Assembly: GCA_016293805.1 (NCBI GenBank)
Contig: JAEDDI010000001.1
Coordinates: 93,596 to 157,595 of the forward strand
Direction: 5' to 3'
Origin: Bacillota bacterium
Lineage (GTDB): Bacteria > Bacillota > Clostridia > Peptostreptococcales > Anaerovoracaceae
DNA: 64,000 bases
Below the pieces are notes generated by a model. That model was not told the DNA's origin, did no database searches, and saw nothing but the letters and a program-made list of their open reading frames with translations. The translations under genes were made by a program, and so were the position numbers. Positions 44,415-52,214 of this stretch are shown here, piece by piece. Each line of letters starts with the position of its first letter. Within the stretch, counting starts at the first letter, position 1.

Positions 44415-46433
44415 TTATAAATTTTTTGCCTTAACATATGATGCAGTCGGAGTATAGCCGCATATCCATCCTGTTCTCGACACTCCTTTAATCTTATATG
44501 TCACCTGATACCACGTGTTCCCGCTTATTATCTTAGTTGCCTTAACTGCTCTGAGCACTCCTGCAGGAACGACACCGTATGTTCCATATGAGGTTGAAGG
44601 ACCTTTTCTCAGATTGAGCGGAACTGCAGTTGTAACTTTGCTTTTAATCGTCACATCAGTCCCCTTTATATATCCTGTCACTCCATTATTAATCACCTTG
44701 TACCATGTTTTACCGTTTATATCAACGGTCGATGCATATATGGTAAGCACTTCTCCTTTAGTTACAGTCAGAAGTTTCGAAAACGATGAACCTGCTCTTT
44801 TGTATATTACTGCAGATGTGCCTGTTACTGTTCCGTATCTGTCTGTCTTCGGAAGCGATGTCAGAGTCTGAATTCCCGATACTGTTCCTTCACCCAGCAT
44901 GTTATACGCCTTAATCTTGTAGTAGTATGATCTTCCCGCAGTTCTTCCAGTATCCTTATATGTGTTTGAAGTTACTGTAGCTATCCTGCTGTATGTACCG
45001 TTATATGCATTGCTTCTGTATACATAATATCCTTCGGCATTTTCATCCGCAGTCCATTTGAATGTTATGGTCGATCTTGTTCTTGCTGTACGGACTATAC
45101 CTGTCACCTTGCCTGTTTCGCTTATGGTTTCAGCTTTAAGCGCGTCGGATTTTTCTCCGGTTCCGGCACCGTTTACAGCCTCCACTTTATAGTAATATGC
45201 AGTCTTGACTTTCAGTCCGCTGTCTGTAAATGAATTCTTCTTTGATGTGCCGGAAAGCGTATATTTTCCTCCGGCAGATGAAGCCCTATAGATATTGTAA
45301 CTGTCCGCATCACTGTTACCGGTCCAGCTTATGGTAACTGTGTCCTTAACCTTGCCTGTCTGAACAAGCCCTGTTACTTTTGACGGAACGGATACAGTTG
45401 CCGCCTTGAAGCATGAAGACATAAGTCCAGTACCTGCAGAGTTTGAGGCTGAAACCTTGTAGTAATACGACTTGTTAAATGCAAGTCCCGTATCCTTATA
45501 TGTATTTGTATCTGATGTTCCTATCTCAACATATTCTCCGCCGGCAGATGATGCTCTGTAAATGTGGTATTCCTCCACATCCGCAGCCTTTGTCCATTTG
45601 AGACTTATGCTTGTATCAGATTTTGCCGACTGGCTTATGCCGTAAACCTGAGGAGGTTTTGTAAGTTCAAAATATCCGTCATCCTCGTACCAGAAATTAC
45701 AGTCCACTTTTCCGCTGATACCTGATACAGTGCCTGAGCTTGTATACTGCCATGCACTGTACGGGGTTTTTGTATAAGTGCATGAAGTATTGTACTGTGC
45801 AATCCAGAATACTCCGCCTGCAGCATCTATTTTTTCAGGATACATATTGGTATTGTAGCAGTTTGTACTCGCATAAACTCCTGCCTCATATCCTGCACTT
45901 TTCATTTCATCGATAAATGCAATTATGTTATTTGTCGCCTTTGTTTTCTTTGCTGAAGTCGTACCTATAATCGAGTTCATTCTGAAGCCTGGCTGATATT
46001 CAAAATCAATAAAAACAGGAAGACTTACATCATACCCGGATATAAGGTTTATGACATAATCAGCCTCTTTTCTTGCCTCGGTTACAGTAAGCGCCTGACT
46101 GAAAAAATATATTCCTACAGGAATTCCGTTATCAAGAGCCCCTTTAATATTCCTTTCAAAATAATTATCTGTTACTACAGAGCCTGCACTGCCGCCTCTG
46201 TATCCGCACCTGATAATTGCGTAGTCAACTCCCGCGTTTCTTACCTTGGGCCAGTTTATAACATACTGATGTTCCGATACGTCAATCCCGTTATACACAT
46301 TCATACCGTTAAATGATGATGAATGCGTATATGTTGTCGAAATGAACGGACTCTTCCCTGTCGCTGCATATGCTGTTTCCGCTTCTGCCAATATCAGCAC
46401 CAGTGCGAGTAAAATTATCGTAGCTCTTCTCAT
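44415..46433 (-). CDS. Secreted GH25 lysozyme with three Fn3 and two SH3-like domains
   Basis: A 672-residue exported muramidase. A signal peptide (RRATIILLALVLILAEA) leads to a GH25 domain (about 40-250) with the acidic residues in GIDVSEHQ and PVFIDFEY. Three fibronectin type III repeats follow (about 270-530), each with a variant of YHIYRASSAGGEYVEIG. The tail has two SH3-like domains (GKTWYKVINNGVTGYIKG; LNLRKGPSTSYG). It probably cuts peptidoglycan at the cell surface. Start is the ATG at 46433 behind AAGGAGG. Confidence 0.9.
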   Translation of the reverse strand: MRRATIILLALVLILAEAETAYAATGKSPFISTTYTHSSSFNGMNVYNGIDVSEHQYVINWPKVRNAGVDYAIIRCGYRGGSAGSVVTDNYFERNIKGALDNGIPVGIYFFSQALTVTEARKEADYVINLISGYDVSLPVFIDFEYQPGFRMNSIIGTTSAKKTKATNNIIAFIDEMKSAGYEAGVYASTNCYNTNMYPEKIDAAGGVFWIAQYNTSCTYTKTPYSAWQYTSSGTVSGISGKVDCNFWYEDDGYFELTKPPQVYGISQSAKSDTSISLKWTKAADVEEYHIYRASSAGGEYVEIGTSDTNTYKDTGLAFNKSYYYKVSASNSAGTGLMSSCFKAATVSVPSKVTGLVQTGKVKDTVTISWTGNSDADSYNIYRASSAGGKYTLSGTSKKNSFTDSGLKVKTAYYYKVEAVNGAGTGEKSDALKAETISETGKVTGIVRTARTRSTITFKWTADENAEGYYVYRSNAYNGTYSRIATVTSNTYKDTGRTAGRSYYYKIKAYNMLGEGTVSGIQTLTSLPKTDRYGTVTGTSAVIYKRAGSSFSKLLTVTKGEVLTIYASTVDINGKTWYKVINNGVTGYIKGTDVTIKSKVTTAVPLNLRKGPSTSYGTYGVVPAGVLRAVKATKIISGNTWYQVTYKIKGVSRTGWICGYTPTASYVKAKNL

Positions 46434-46489
46434 TACAGTACCTCCTTCACTCAAATAACTAGCCATACTATTATATGATTTGAGATAGA

Positions 46490-47749
46490 TTAACAATCTG
46501 TTCTGTACACAACATCAGAACTGAGATATCCTCTGAAAATGCCTGCCTTGCAGTAATACCACATACGCCCTGAAGCATCATATGTCACTGAAAGTATTTC
46601 AGTATCACTTCCCGTCGGCAGCATGGTAACAGTGTCATTGTCTTCACCCGGATGTCTTCGCATAACACTGTCACATAAAGTCTTTCCCGAACATCCTGCA
46701 AGAAATCTGGTTGAAGCTGAATAGCTGTCAGACATCTCCCCTTCGCTTTCTGAATCATATGCCGATACCATATAATGATACTGCCTGCCGCTTTGAAGAC
46801 CTGTGTCCGTATACCGTGCGTCGGTTACATCTGCAATCTTCTCATATTTCCCGTTATACGATTCGCTTCGGTAGACTGAATATCCAAGAGCATAGTACAT
46901 TGGATTCCATTCTAAAGTTATTGAGTCATCAGAAGAAGCTGCCTTGATTAACCCTGTCGTCTTAATAACTCCGGTATTTTCTCTGAACATATAGTCATCT
47001 CCATACCAGAAATCACAGTCAACACTGCCTGTAATACCCCGCACACGTCCTTTGCTCGTATACTGCCAGCATGTGTACGATTTTCGGAAATCGCATTTTC
47101 TGCTGTACTGGGCACACCAGATCATATATCCTCTGGATGTGAGGGTGTTCGGATACATATATCCGTTCAGGGTATTAAGGTTGGCATACACCATCGGCTG
47201 ATATCCCTTCTCTTTAACTCTTTCACAGAAGGCGGATATTATATTTGTATTCCTGCTTTTCTGAGAAATTGATTTAGATTTGAGCCTGTTCAGTCTGTAT
47301 CCTGACCCGAATTCAAAATCTATGATTACCGGAAGCGGAATGTCATAACCGCTTATACGCTTAAGCAGATAGTTGGCTTCGGCTATGGCTTCCCGTTCGG
47401 TTACTGCCTGTGAAAAGAAATACACACCAATCTTAATGCCTGCAGACTGCGCTGCTTCAATGTTTCGTTTCCAGTATTTATCCTCTCTCAGCTGTCCTGT
47501 CCTGACCTTTCTGTATCCTACACGGATGATTGCATATTCAACACCGGATTCTCTGACTTTCGTCCAGTTTATCTTCTTCTGCCATTCAGAAACATCTATA
47601 CCGTGATGTATACTCTGATTGGCAAACATGCGGGAATGCACATAAGCTGCAGAAGTAAAAGGACTCTTTCTGTCAGATGATGCATAAACTGTAAATGATG
47701 AAAATATGAGAATAAAAACAAGAGCAATAGCTGTAATTCGTTTAATCAA
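46490..47749 (-). CDS. Secreted GH25 lysozyme with one Fn3 domain
   Basis: A 419-residue paralogue of the next gene downstream. A signal peptide (ITAIALVFILIFSSFTVYA) is followed by GH25 (GIDVSEWQKKINW, PVIIDFEFGSGYR), one Fn3 repeat (YSVYRSESYNGKYEKIADV) and a C-terminal SH3-like piece ending GYLSSDVVYRTDC. AGGTGG eight bases before a TTG at 47749 marks the start; no ATG fits. The two lysozymes look like a tandem duplication that later gained or lost repeats. Confidence 0.88.
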   Translation of the reverse strand: MIKRITAIALVFILIFSSFTVYASSDRKSPFTSAAYVHSRMFANQSIHHGIDVSEWQKKINWTKVRESGVEYAIIRVGYRKVRTGQLREDKYWKRNIEAAQSAGIKIGVYFFSQAVTEREAIAEANYLLKRISGYDIPLPVIIDFEFGSGYRLNRLKSKSISQKSRNTNIISAFCERVKEKGYQPMVYANLNTLNGYMYPNTLTSRGYMIWCAQYSRKCDFRKSYTCWQYTSKGRVRGITGSVDCDFWYGDDYMFRENTGVIKTTGLIKAASSDDSITLEWNPMYYALGYSVYRSESYNGKYEKIADVTDARYTDTGLQSGRQYHYMVSAYDSESEGEMSDSYSASTRFLAGCSGKTLCDSVMRRHPGEDNDTVTMLPTGSDTEILSVTYDASGRMWYYCKAGIFRGYLSSDVVYRTDC

Positions 47750-47781
47750 AATAAATACCACCTGTAAACATAATTACATAA

Positions 47782-47811
47782 AGCCTACCATATGACTTAA
47801 GAAAGTGTCAA
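47782..47811 (-). promoter_or_regulatory. Second promoter candidate for the lysozyme pair
   Basis: Minus-strand TTGACA (47806-47811), an 18-base spacer and TAGGCT (47782-47787) with an upstream TG. The -10 is poor. Confidence 0.35.
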
Positions 47812-47868
47812 CATAAGATAATCCTTGTCATGTCATGCACAAATCACGTTTCATTTAATTTAACCTAT

Positions 47869-47898
47869 ATTATACCGCATTTTTGCCACATTTGTCAA
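47869..47898 (-). promoter_or_regulatory. Main promoter of the lysozyme pair
   Basis: Minus-strand TTGACA (47893-47898), an 18-base spacer and TATAAT (47869-47874), both consensus. The leader to the start codon is about 115 bases. Confidence 0.75.
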
Positions 47899-47902
47899 TG
47901 CA

Positions 47903-47930
47903 AAATAATAGAGCAGCCAAAAGACTGCTC
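47903..47930 (-). terminator. Terminator of recA
   Basis: Minus-strand GAGCAG / CTGCTC around an 8-base loop (TC-TTTT-GG), followed by TATTATTTTG. Confidence 0.65.
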
Positions 47931-47945
47931 CAGCATAATATCATT

Positions 47946-49001
47946 CTATTCAATTATAACTCCGTCCTCGTCGACATTCAGAATATCATCGGGAACAGTA
48001 TAATCAACCGGTCTTATTGAATCAAGAATCATCCCTTCAAGTCTGTCCATAATTTCAGGGTGTTCCTCAAGGTATGTCTTTACATTCTCTCTTCCCTGTC
48101 CTATTCTCTCTCCATCAAAACTGTACCATGAACCTGCCTTGGAAAGGAATCCATGTTCAACGGCACAGTCGAGAATATCTCCTGACTTGGAAATTCCTCT
48201 TCCATACATAATATCAAATTCAGCCACTTTAAACGGCGGAGCCACCTTGTTCTTGACAATCTTGACCTTGGTTCTGTTGCCTAAAACCTCATCCCCCTGT
48301 TTGATGCTCTCTACTCTTCTTACTTCAAGTCTCATCGAAGAGTAAAACTTGAGAGCTCGTCCTCCTGTAGTAGTCTCAGGATTTCCGAACATTACACCAA
48401 CCTTCTCCCTGAGCTGATTGATGAAAATTACTGCTGTGTTCGACTTATTGATGGCACCTGTAAGCTTGCGCAGAGCCTGAGACATAAGTCTGGCCTGAAG
48501 TCCGACATGCGAATCTCCCATTTCACCCTGTATCTCAGCCTTAGGTACCAGCGCTGCAACTGAGTCTATTACAATGACATCAAGAGCACCCGAACGTACC
48601 AGCATCTCGCATATTTCGAGCGCCTGTTCACCTGTATCAGGCTGTGATAACAGAAGCTCATTTATGTCGACTCCCAGATTCCTTGCATATTCCGGATCAA
48701 GCGCATGTTCTGCGTCAATAAATGCCGCCTTTCCGTCCATCTTCTGCGCTTCAGCGATTATATGAAGTGTGAGAGTTGTTTTACCTGATGATTCCGGACC
48801 GTATATTTCAATGATACGGCCTCTTGGAACACCTCCTATTCCGGTTGCAACATCAAGGGTAATGGAACCGGTAGATATGGCCTGTATATCAGGTATCCCG
48901 TTGTCATCACCCAGCTTCATAATAGCACCCTTGCCGAACTGTTTCTGTATCTGCAGAAGCGCCGCCTCCAGCGCCTTGTCCTTATCTGTATTTGCTGCCA
49001 T
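47946..49001 (-). CDS. recA: Recombinase RecA
   Basis: A 351-residue RecA. Walker [31 protein letters not shown], the L2 loop region [17 protein letters not shown], and an acidic C-terminus are present. It drives strand exchange and LexA self-cleavage. Start is the ATG at 49001 with GGAGG seven bases before; an extension to 49034 would begin inside the leader. A LexA box overlaps the transcription start. Confidence 0.98.
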   Translation of the reverse strand: MAANTDKDKALEAALLQIQKQFGKGAIMKLGDDNGIPDIQAISTGSITLDVATGIGGVPRGRIIEIYGPESSGKTTLTLHIIAEAQKMDGKAAFIDAEHALDPEYARNLGVDINELLLSQPDTGEQALEICEMLVRSGALDVIVIDSVAALVPKAEIQGEMGDSHVGLQARLMSQALRKLTGAINKSNTAVIFINQLREKVGVMFGNPETTTGGRALKFYSSMRLEVRRVESIKQGDEVLGNRTKVKIVKNKVAPPFKVAEFDIMYGRGISKSGDILDCAVEHGFLSKAGSWYSFDGERIGQGRENVKTYLEEHPEIMDRLEGMILDSIRPVDYTVPDDILNVDEDGVIIE

Positions 49002-49032
49002 TTGTTTTCCTCCATCAAGAACATTTATAAAC

Positions 49033-49044
49033 AAACATCTGTTC
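49033..49044 (-). promoter_or_regulatory. LexA (SOS) box at recA
   Basis: On the minus strand GAACAGATGTTT, identical to the third box at yneA. It lies just downstream of the -10 box. Confidence 0.85.
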
Positions 49045-49051
49045 TGAATAT

Positions 49052-49080
49052 ATAATATATTAAATATTTCTCTGCGTCAA
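49052..49080 (-). promoter_or_regulatory. Promoter of recA
   Basis: Minus-strand TTGACG (49075-49080), a 17-base spacer and TATTAT (49052-49057). The same TATTAT -10 box is used at yneA. Confidence 0.8.
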
Positions 49081-49137
49081 GCAGTCTTTGTATAGAATTC
49101 CCTTCCATATTATACCATTTATTGAAGCATGAGAAAA

Positions 49138-50367
49138 CTATATATTCTTATTAATCAGGTCAAGCATATGAAGTACGGCGCTGTGCCTTACAACCTCCCG
49201 CCTGCTGTGATTTGCCATGGCTTTTTTTGTATAATACTTCCCTCTGTATGCTAAAGCAACATATATGAGGCCTACAGGACAGGCATCACTTCCGCCTCCG
49301 GGGCCTGCCATTCCGGTTGATGCTATACATATATCGCTTCCCGCCTTCTTCTCAAGCCCCTTTACAAGTTCAAGTGCCGCCTCCTCACTTACAATTCCGT
49401 ACTTTTGTATAATACTCATATCAGCACCAAGTTCTTCTGCCTTGGACCTGTCGCTGTATACTACATATCCTTTTTCGAATACGCATGAAATGCCCGGAAT
49501 ATCAGTCACAGTCTTGGCGAAAAGACCTCCTGTGCACGTCTCTGCACTTGATAAAGTAAGTCCTTTTTCTTTCAGTTTTGTGCATACCACCTGAGGCATA
49601 TCTTCATCATCGCAGCTGTAGATAAAGTCTCCGACAAGTTCTTTTACTTTAACAGTCATATCGTCAACAGCTTTCACAGCCTCTTCTCTTGTCGCTCTTT
49701 TTGATGCTACTCTGACTGCACATTCACCTTCTTTTGCATATGTGGCAAGAGTAGGATCTGTCTGGCCGTCTATGAGAGGAAGAAGTCTTGTTTCAAGCTC
49801 CGACTCTCCAAGTCCGAAACACCTTATCTGTCTGTAGAATATACATGCTCCTGATACAGATTCAAGATATGGCTTCACCTTTCCCTCAAACATATTCTTA
49901 AGTTCTCTTGGAGGTCCCGGAAGACATATTGCCGTCTTTCCGTCTGTTTCAATTGCAAAACCCGGAGCAGTGCCGGCTGTGTTGGCAAAAACTATGCCTT
50001 TTGACGGAACCCATGCCTGCTTGTAGTTGTTCTGCGTTATTTTTCTGCCTCTTTGTCTTTCGTATTCTTTGAGTGATTCCATAGTCTCATCATCAAGGAC
50101 AAGTTCATCTCCAAGAACTTCACATACCATTTCCTTGGTAAGATCATCTTCCGTAGGTCCCAGTCCTCCGGTTGTAATTAACAGGTCGCAGTCTGTGAAT
50201 GCCAGTGAAATCATATCTTTCATTCTGGCAGGATTATCTCCCACCGTATAATGATACATTACATCTATTCCAAGTCTGTTAAGCTGTTCTGAAAGATATG
50301 CTGCATTTGTATTCACAACCTGTCCGAACAGTATTTCTGTTCCTACTGTAAGTAACGCTGCCTTCAT
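49138..50367 (-). CDS. cinA: CinA: MoaB-like domain plus nicotinamide-nucleotide amidase
   Basis: A 409-residue CinA. The N-terminal MoaB/MogA-like domain (GTEILFGQVVNTNAAYL, LITTGGLGPTEDD) has ADP-ribose pyrophosphatase activity in relatives. The C-terminal PncC domain (SSAETCTGGLFAKTV, STGMAGPGGG) deamidates NMN. It lies upstream of recA as in many Firmicutes. pgsA ends 9 bases before it. Confidence 0.95.
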   Translation of the reverse strand: MKAALLTVGTEILFGQVVNTNAAYLSEQLNRLGIDVMYHYTVGDNPARMKDMISLAFTDCDLLITTGGLGPTEDDLTKEMVCEVLGDELVLDDETMESLKEYERQRGRKITQNNYKQAWVPSKGIVFANTAGTAPGFAIETDGKTAICLPGPPRELKNMFEGKVKPYLESVSGACIFYRQIRCFGLGESELETRLLPLIDGQTDPTLATYAKEGECAVRVASKRATREEAVKAVDDMTVKVKELVGDFIYSCDDEDMPQVVCTKLKEKGLTLSSAETCTGGLFAKTVTDIPGISCVFEKGYVVYSDRSKAEELGADMSIIQKYGIVSEEAALELVKGLEKKAGSDICIASTGMAGPGGGSDACPVGLIYVALAYRGKYYTKKAMANHSRREVVRHSAVLHMLDLINKNI

Positions 50368-50376
50368 AATTCGCCT

Positions 50377-50907
50377 CTACATTGAAAATACTTTTCTGTT
50401 TTTTAATATGTACTCTGCTCCTGAATATACTGTCATCACAAGAGATGCCCAGATAAATACCTGTCCTGCGGTGAAAACTGCAGGCACCTTTGGCAGTGCA
50501 AGAGCAAGAATAAGCACAGGTACCGCTATCATCTGAAGCACTGTCTTGATTTTGCCGCTCATTCCGGCCGCTATCACAATACCTTCCGATGCAGCAACTG
50601 TTCTCATACCGCTTATCGCAAACTCTCTTGCAAGTATTACTATGAGCATCCATGCAGGAACGGTTCCGTCTCCGGTCATGAGTACAAGTGCGGAATATAC
50701 GAGTATCTTGTCAGCAAGCGGATCCATAATTTTACCGAAGTTCGTTACAAGATTTCTTTTTCTCGCAATCTTTCCATCCAGCATATCAGTAAGAGATGCA
50801 AGTATAAAAATAACGAGCGCCGCAATATAAAATCCAAGCATGTATAATGCAACGAAAAACGGCACAGCTATTATTCTTCCTATTGTCAGTTTGTTTGGTA
50901 AATTCAT
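50377..50907 (-). CDS. pgsA: CDP-diacylglycerol-glycerol-3-phosphate 3-phosphatidyltransferase
   Basis: A 176-residue CDP-alcohol phosphotransferase making phosphatidylglycerol phosphate. The family signature is complete: DMLDGKIARKRN then GKIMDPLADK, with four Asp residues. Several membrane helices are predicted. The ATG overlaps the rimO stop as TAATG. Confidence 0.95.
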   Translation of the reverse strand: MNLPNKLTIGRIIAVPFFVALYMLGFYIAALVIFILASLTDMLDGKIARKRNLVTNFGKIMDPLADKILVYSALVLMTGDGTVPAWMLIVILAREFAISGMRTVAASEGIVIAAGMSGKIKTVLQMIAVPVLILALALPKVPAVFTAGQVFIWASLVMTVYSGAEYILKNRKVFSM

Positions 50908-52214
50908 TATATCTCTTCCTCCCCTGTCAGATCATAATCAAATGCATCCAGTATCCTTACATTCACGAAATCTCCCGGTTCAAGCTTTCTGCTGCTTGTA
51001 AAAATTACAGAATTATCTATTTCAGGCGCATCATATCTTGTTCTTCCGATGAAACTTCCGTCTTCATCTATTTCATCCACTATTACTTCCATTACGCTTC
51101 CGATTTTCTGTCTGTTGTTTTCAAATGAGATGTCAAGCTGCATTCTCATGATATCATCCGCTCTGACAGCTCTGATTTCCTCATCAACCTGATTCTCCAT
51201 TTCACCGGCAGGAGTTCCCTCCTCCTGTGAATAAGGAAAAACACCCAGTCTTGCAAATCTCTGCTCCTGCACAAAGTCATACAGAATATCAAAATCTTCC
51301 TCTGTTTCTCCCGGAAAACCCGTTATAAGCGTGGTTCTGATATGTATATCACTTATCCTGTCTCTCAGTTTATCAAGTGTTTTCTCAATCGATTCTTTTG
51401 TCGACCTTCTTCTCATGTTTCGCAGAACATTATCTGAAGCATGCTGAATAGGTATATCGATATAATTGCATATCTTATCTTCTTCTCTTATGGTTTCGAT
51501 GAGTTCATCGGTGATTCTGTCCTCATAGCAGTACATCAGTCTTATCCAGTGAATCCCGTCTATCCTGCACAGTTTCCTTAAAAGCTCAGGAAGCATATAC
51601 TTACCGTAAAGGTCCATTCCGTAATATGTTGTGTCCTGTGCAATCAGGATGAGTTCTCTGCATCCTGATTGTGCCAAAGTCTCAGCTTCTGCAATAACAT
51701 TTTCAATTCTCTTGCTGCGGTAGCTGCCTCTGATATACGGAATAATGCAATAGGCACATCTGTTATTGCATCCTTCTGCAATTTTAATTGTAGCTGTCGT
51801 TATTCGTCCATCTATTTTTCTTTCCATTGCAGGAAGCTCAGTCTGTGAACATTCCGATACGTTTACGCTTCTTTCACTGCTGTTTAAAAGTGAAGGAAGA
51901 AGATCGTAATCATTAACTCCTATAAATGCATCAACTTCCGGCATCTCTTCAAAAAGCTCTTCTGAATATCTCTTGGCAAGACATCCCGATACTATGAGTT
52001 TAACGCCATTCTCCTTATATCTGGCCATATCAAATACAGCTTCTATTGATTCTTTTTTAGCATCATTGATAAAACCGCATGTATTGACCACTATTGCATC
52101 AGCCTCTTCGGGAGAATCGGTGATTACATGACCGCTGTTTTCGAGGATGCCTGCCGCCGTCTGCGTATCATAGAAATTCTTCGGACATCCAAGTGTTTCA
52201 AAATATACTTTCAT
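50907..52214 (-). CDS. rimO: Ribosomal protein S12 methylthiotransferase RimO
   Basis: A 435-residue radical SAM methylthiotransferase acting on an Asp of S12. The N-terminal domain (FETLGCPKNFYDTQ, NTCGFI, SGCLAKRY) binds one iron-sulfur cluster. The radical SAM motif is CNNRCAYCIIPYIRG. A TRAM domain ends the protein. FETLGCPKN and the pairing with ftsK-pgsA favour RimO over MiaB or MtaB. Confidence 0.94.
   Translation of the reverse strand: MKVYFETLGCPKNFYDTQTAAGILENSGHVITDSPEEADAIVVNTCGFINDAKKESIEAVFDMARYKENGVKLIVSGCLAKRYSEELFEEMPEVDAFIGVNDYDLLPSLLNSSERSVNVSECSQTELPAMERKIDGRITTATIKIAEGCNNRCAYCIIPYIRGSYRSKRIENVIAEAETLAQSGCRELILIAQDTTYYGMDLYGKYMLPELLRKLCRIDGIHWIRLMYCYEDRITDELIETIREEDKICNYIDIPIQHASDNVLRNMRRRSTKESIEKTLDKLRDRISDIHIRTTLITGFPGETEEDFDILYDFVQEQRFARLGVFPYSQEEGTPAGEMENQVDEEIRAVRADDIMRMQLDISFENNRQKIGSVMEVIVDEIDEDGSFIGRTRYDAPEIDNSVIFTSSRKLEPGDFVNVRILDAFDYDLTGEEEI

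Noticed and set aside
46100..47500. Lysozyme pair as phage endolysins
   Set aside because: Both have signal peptides, Fn3/SH3 architecture and own promoters, with recA and ribosomal genes as neighbours, and no holin or tail genes.
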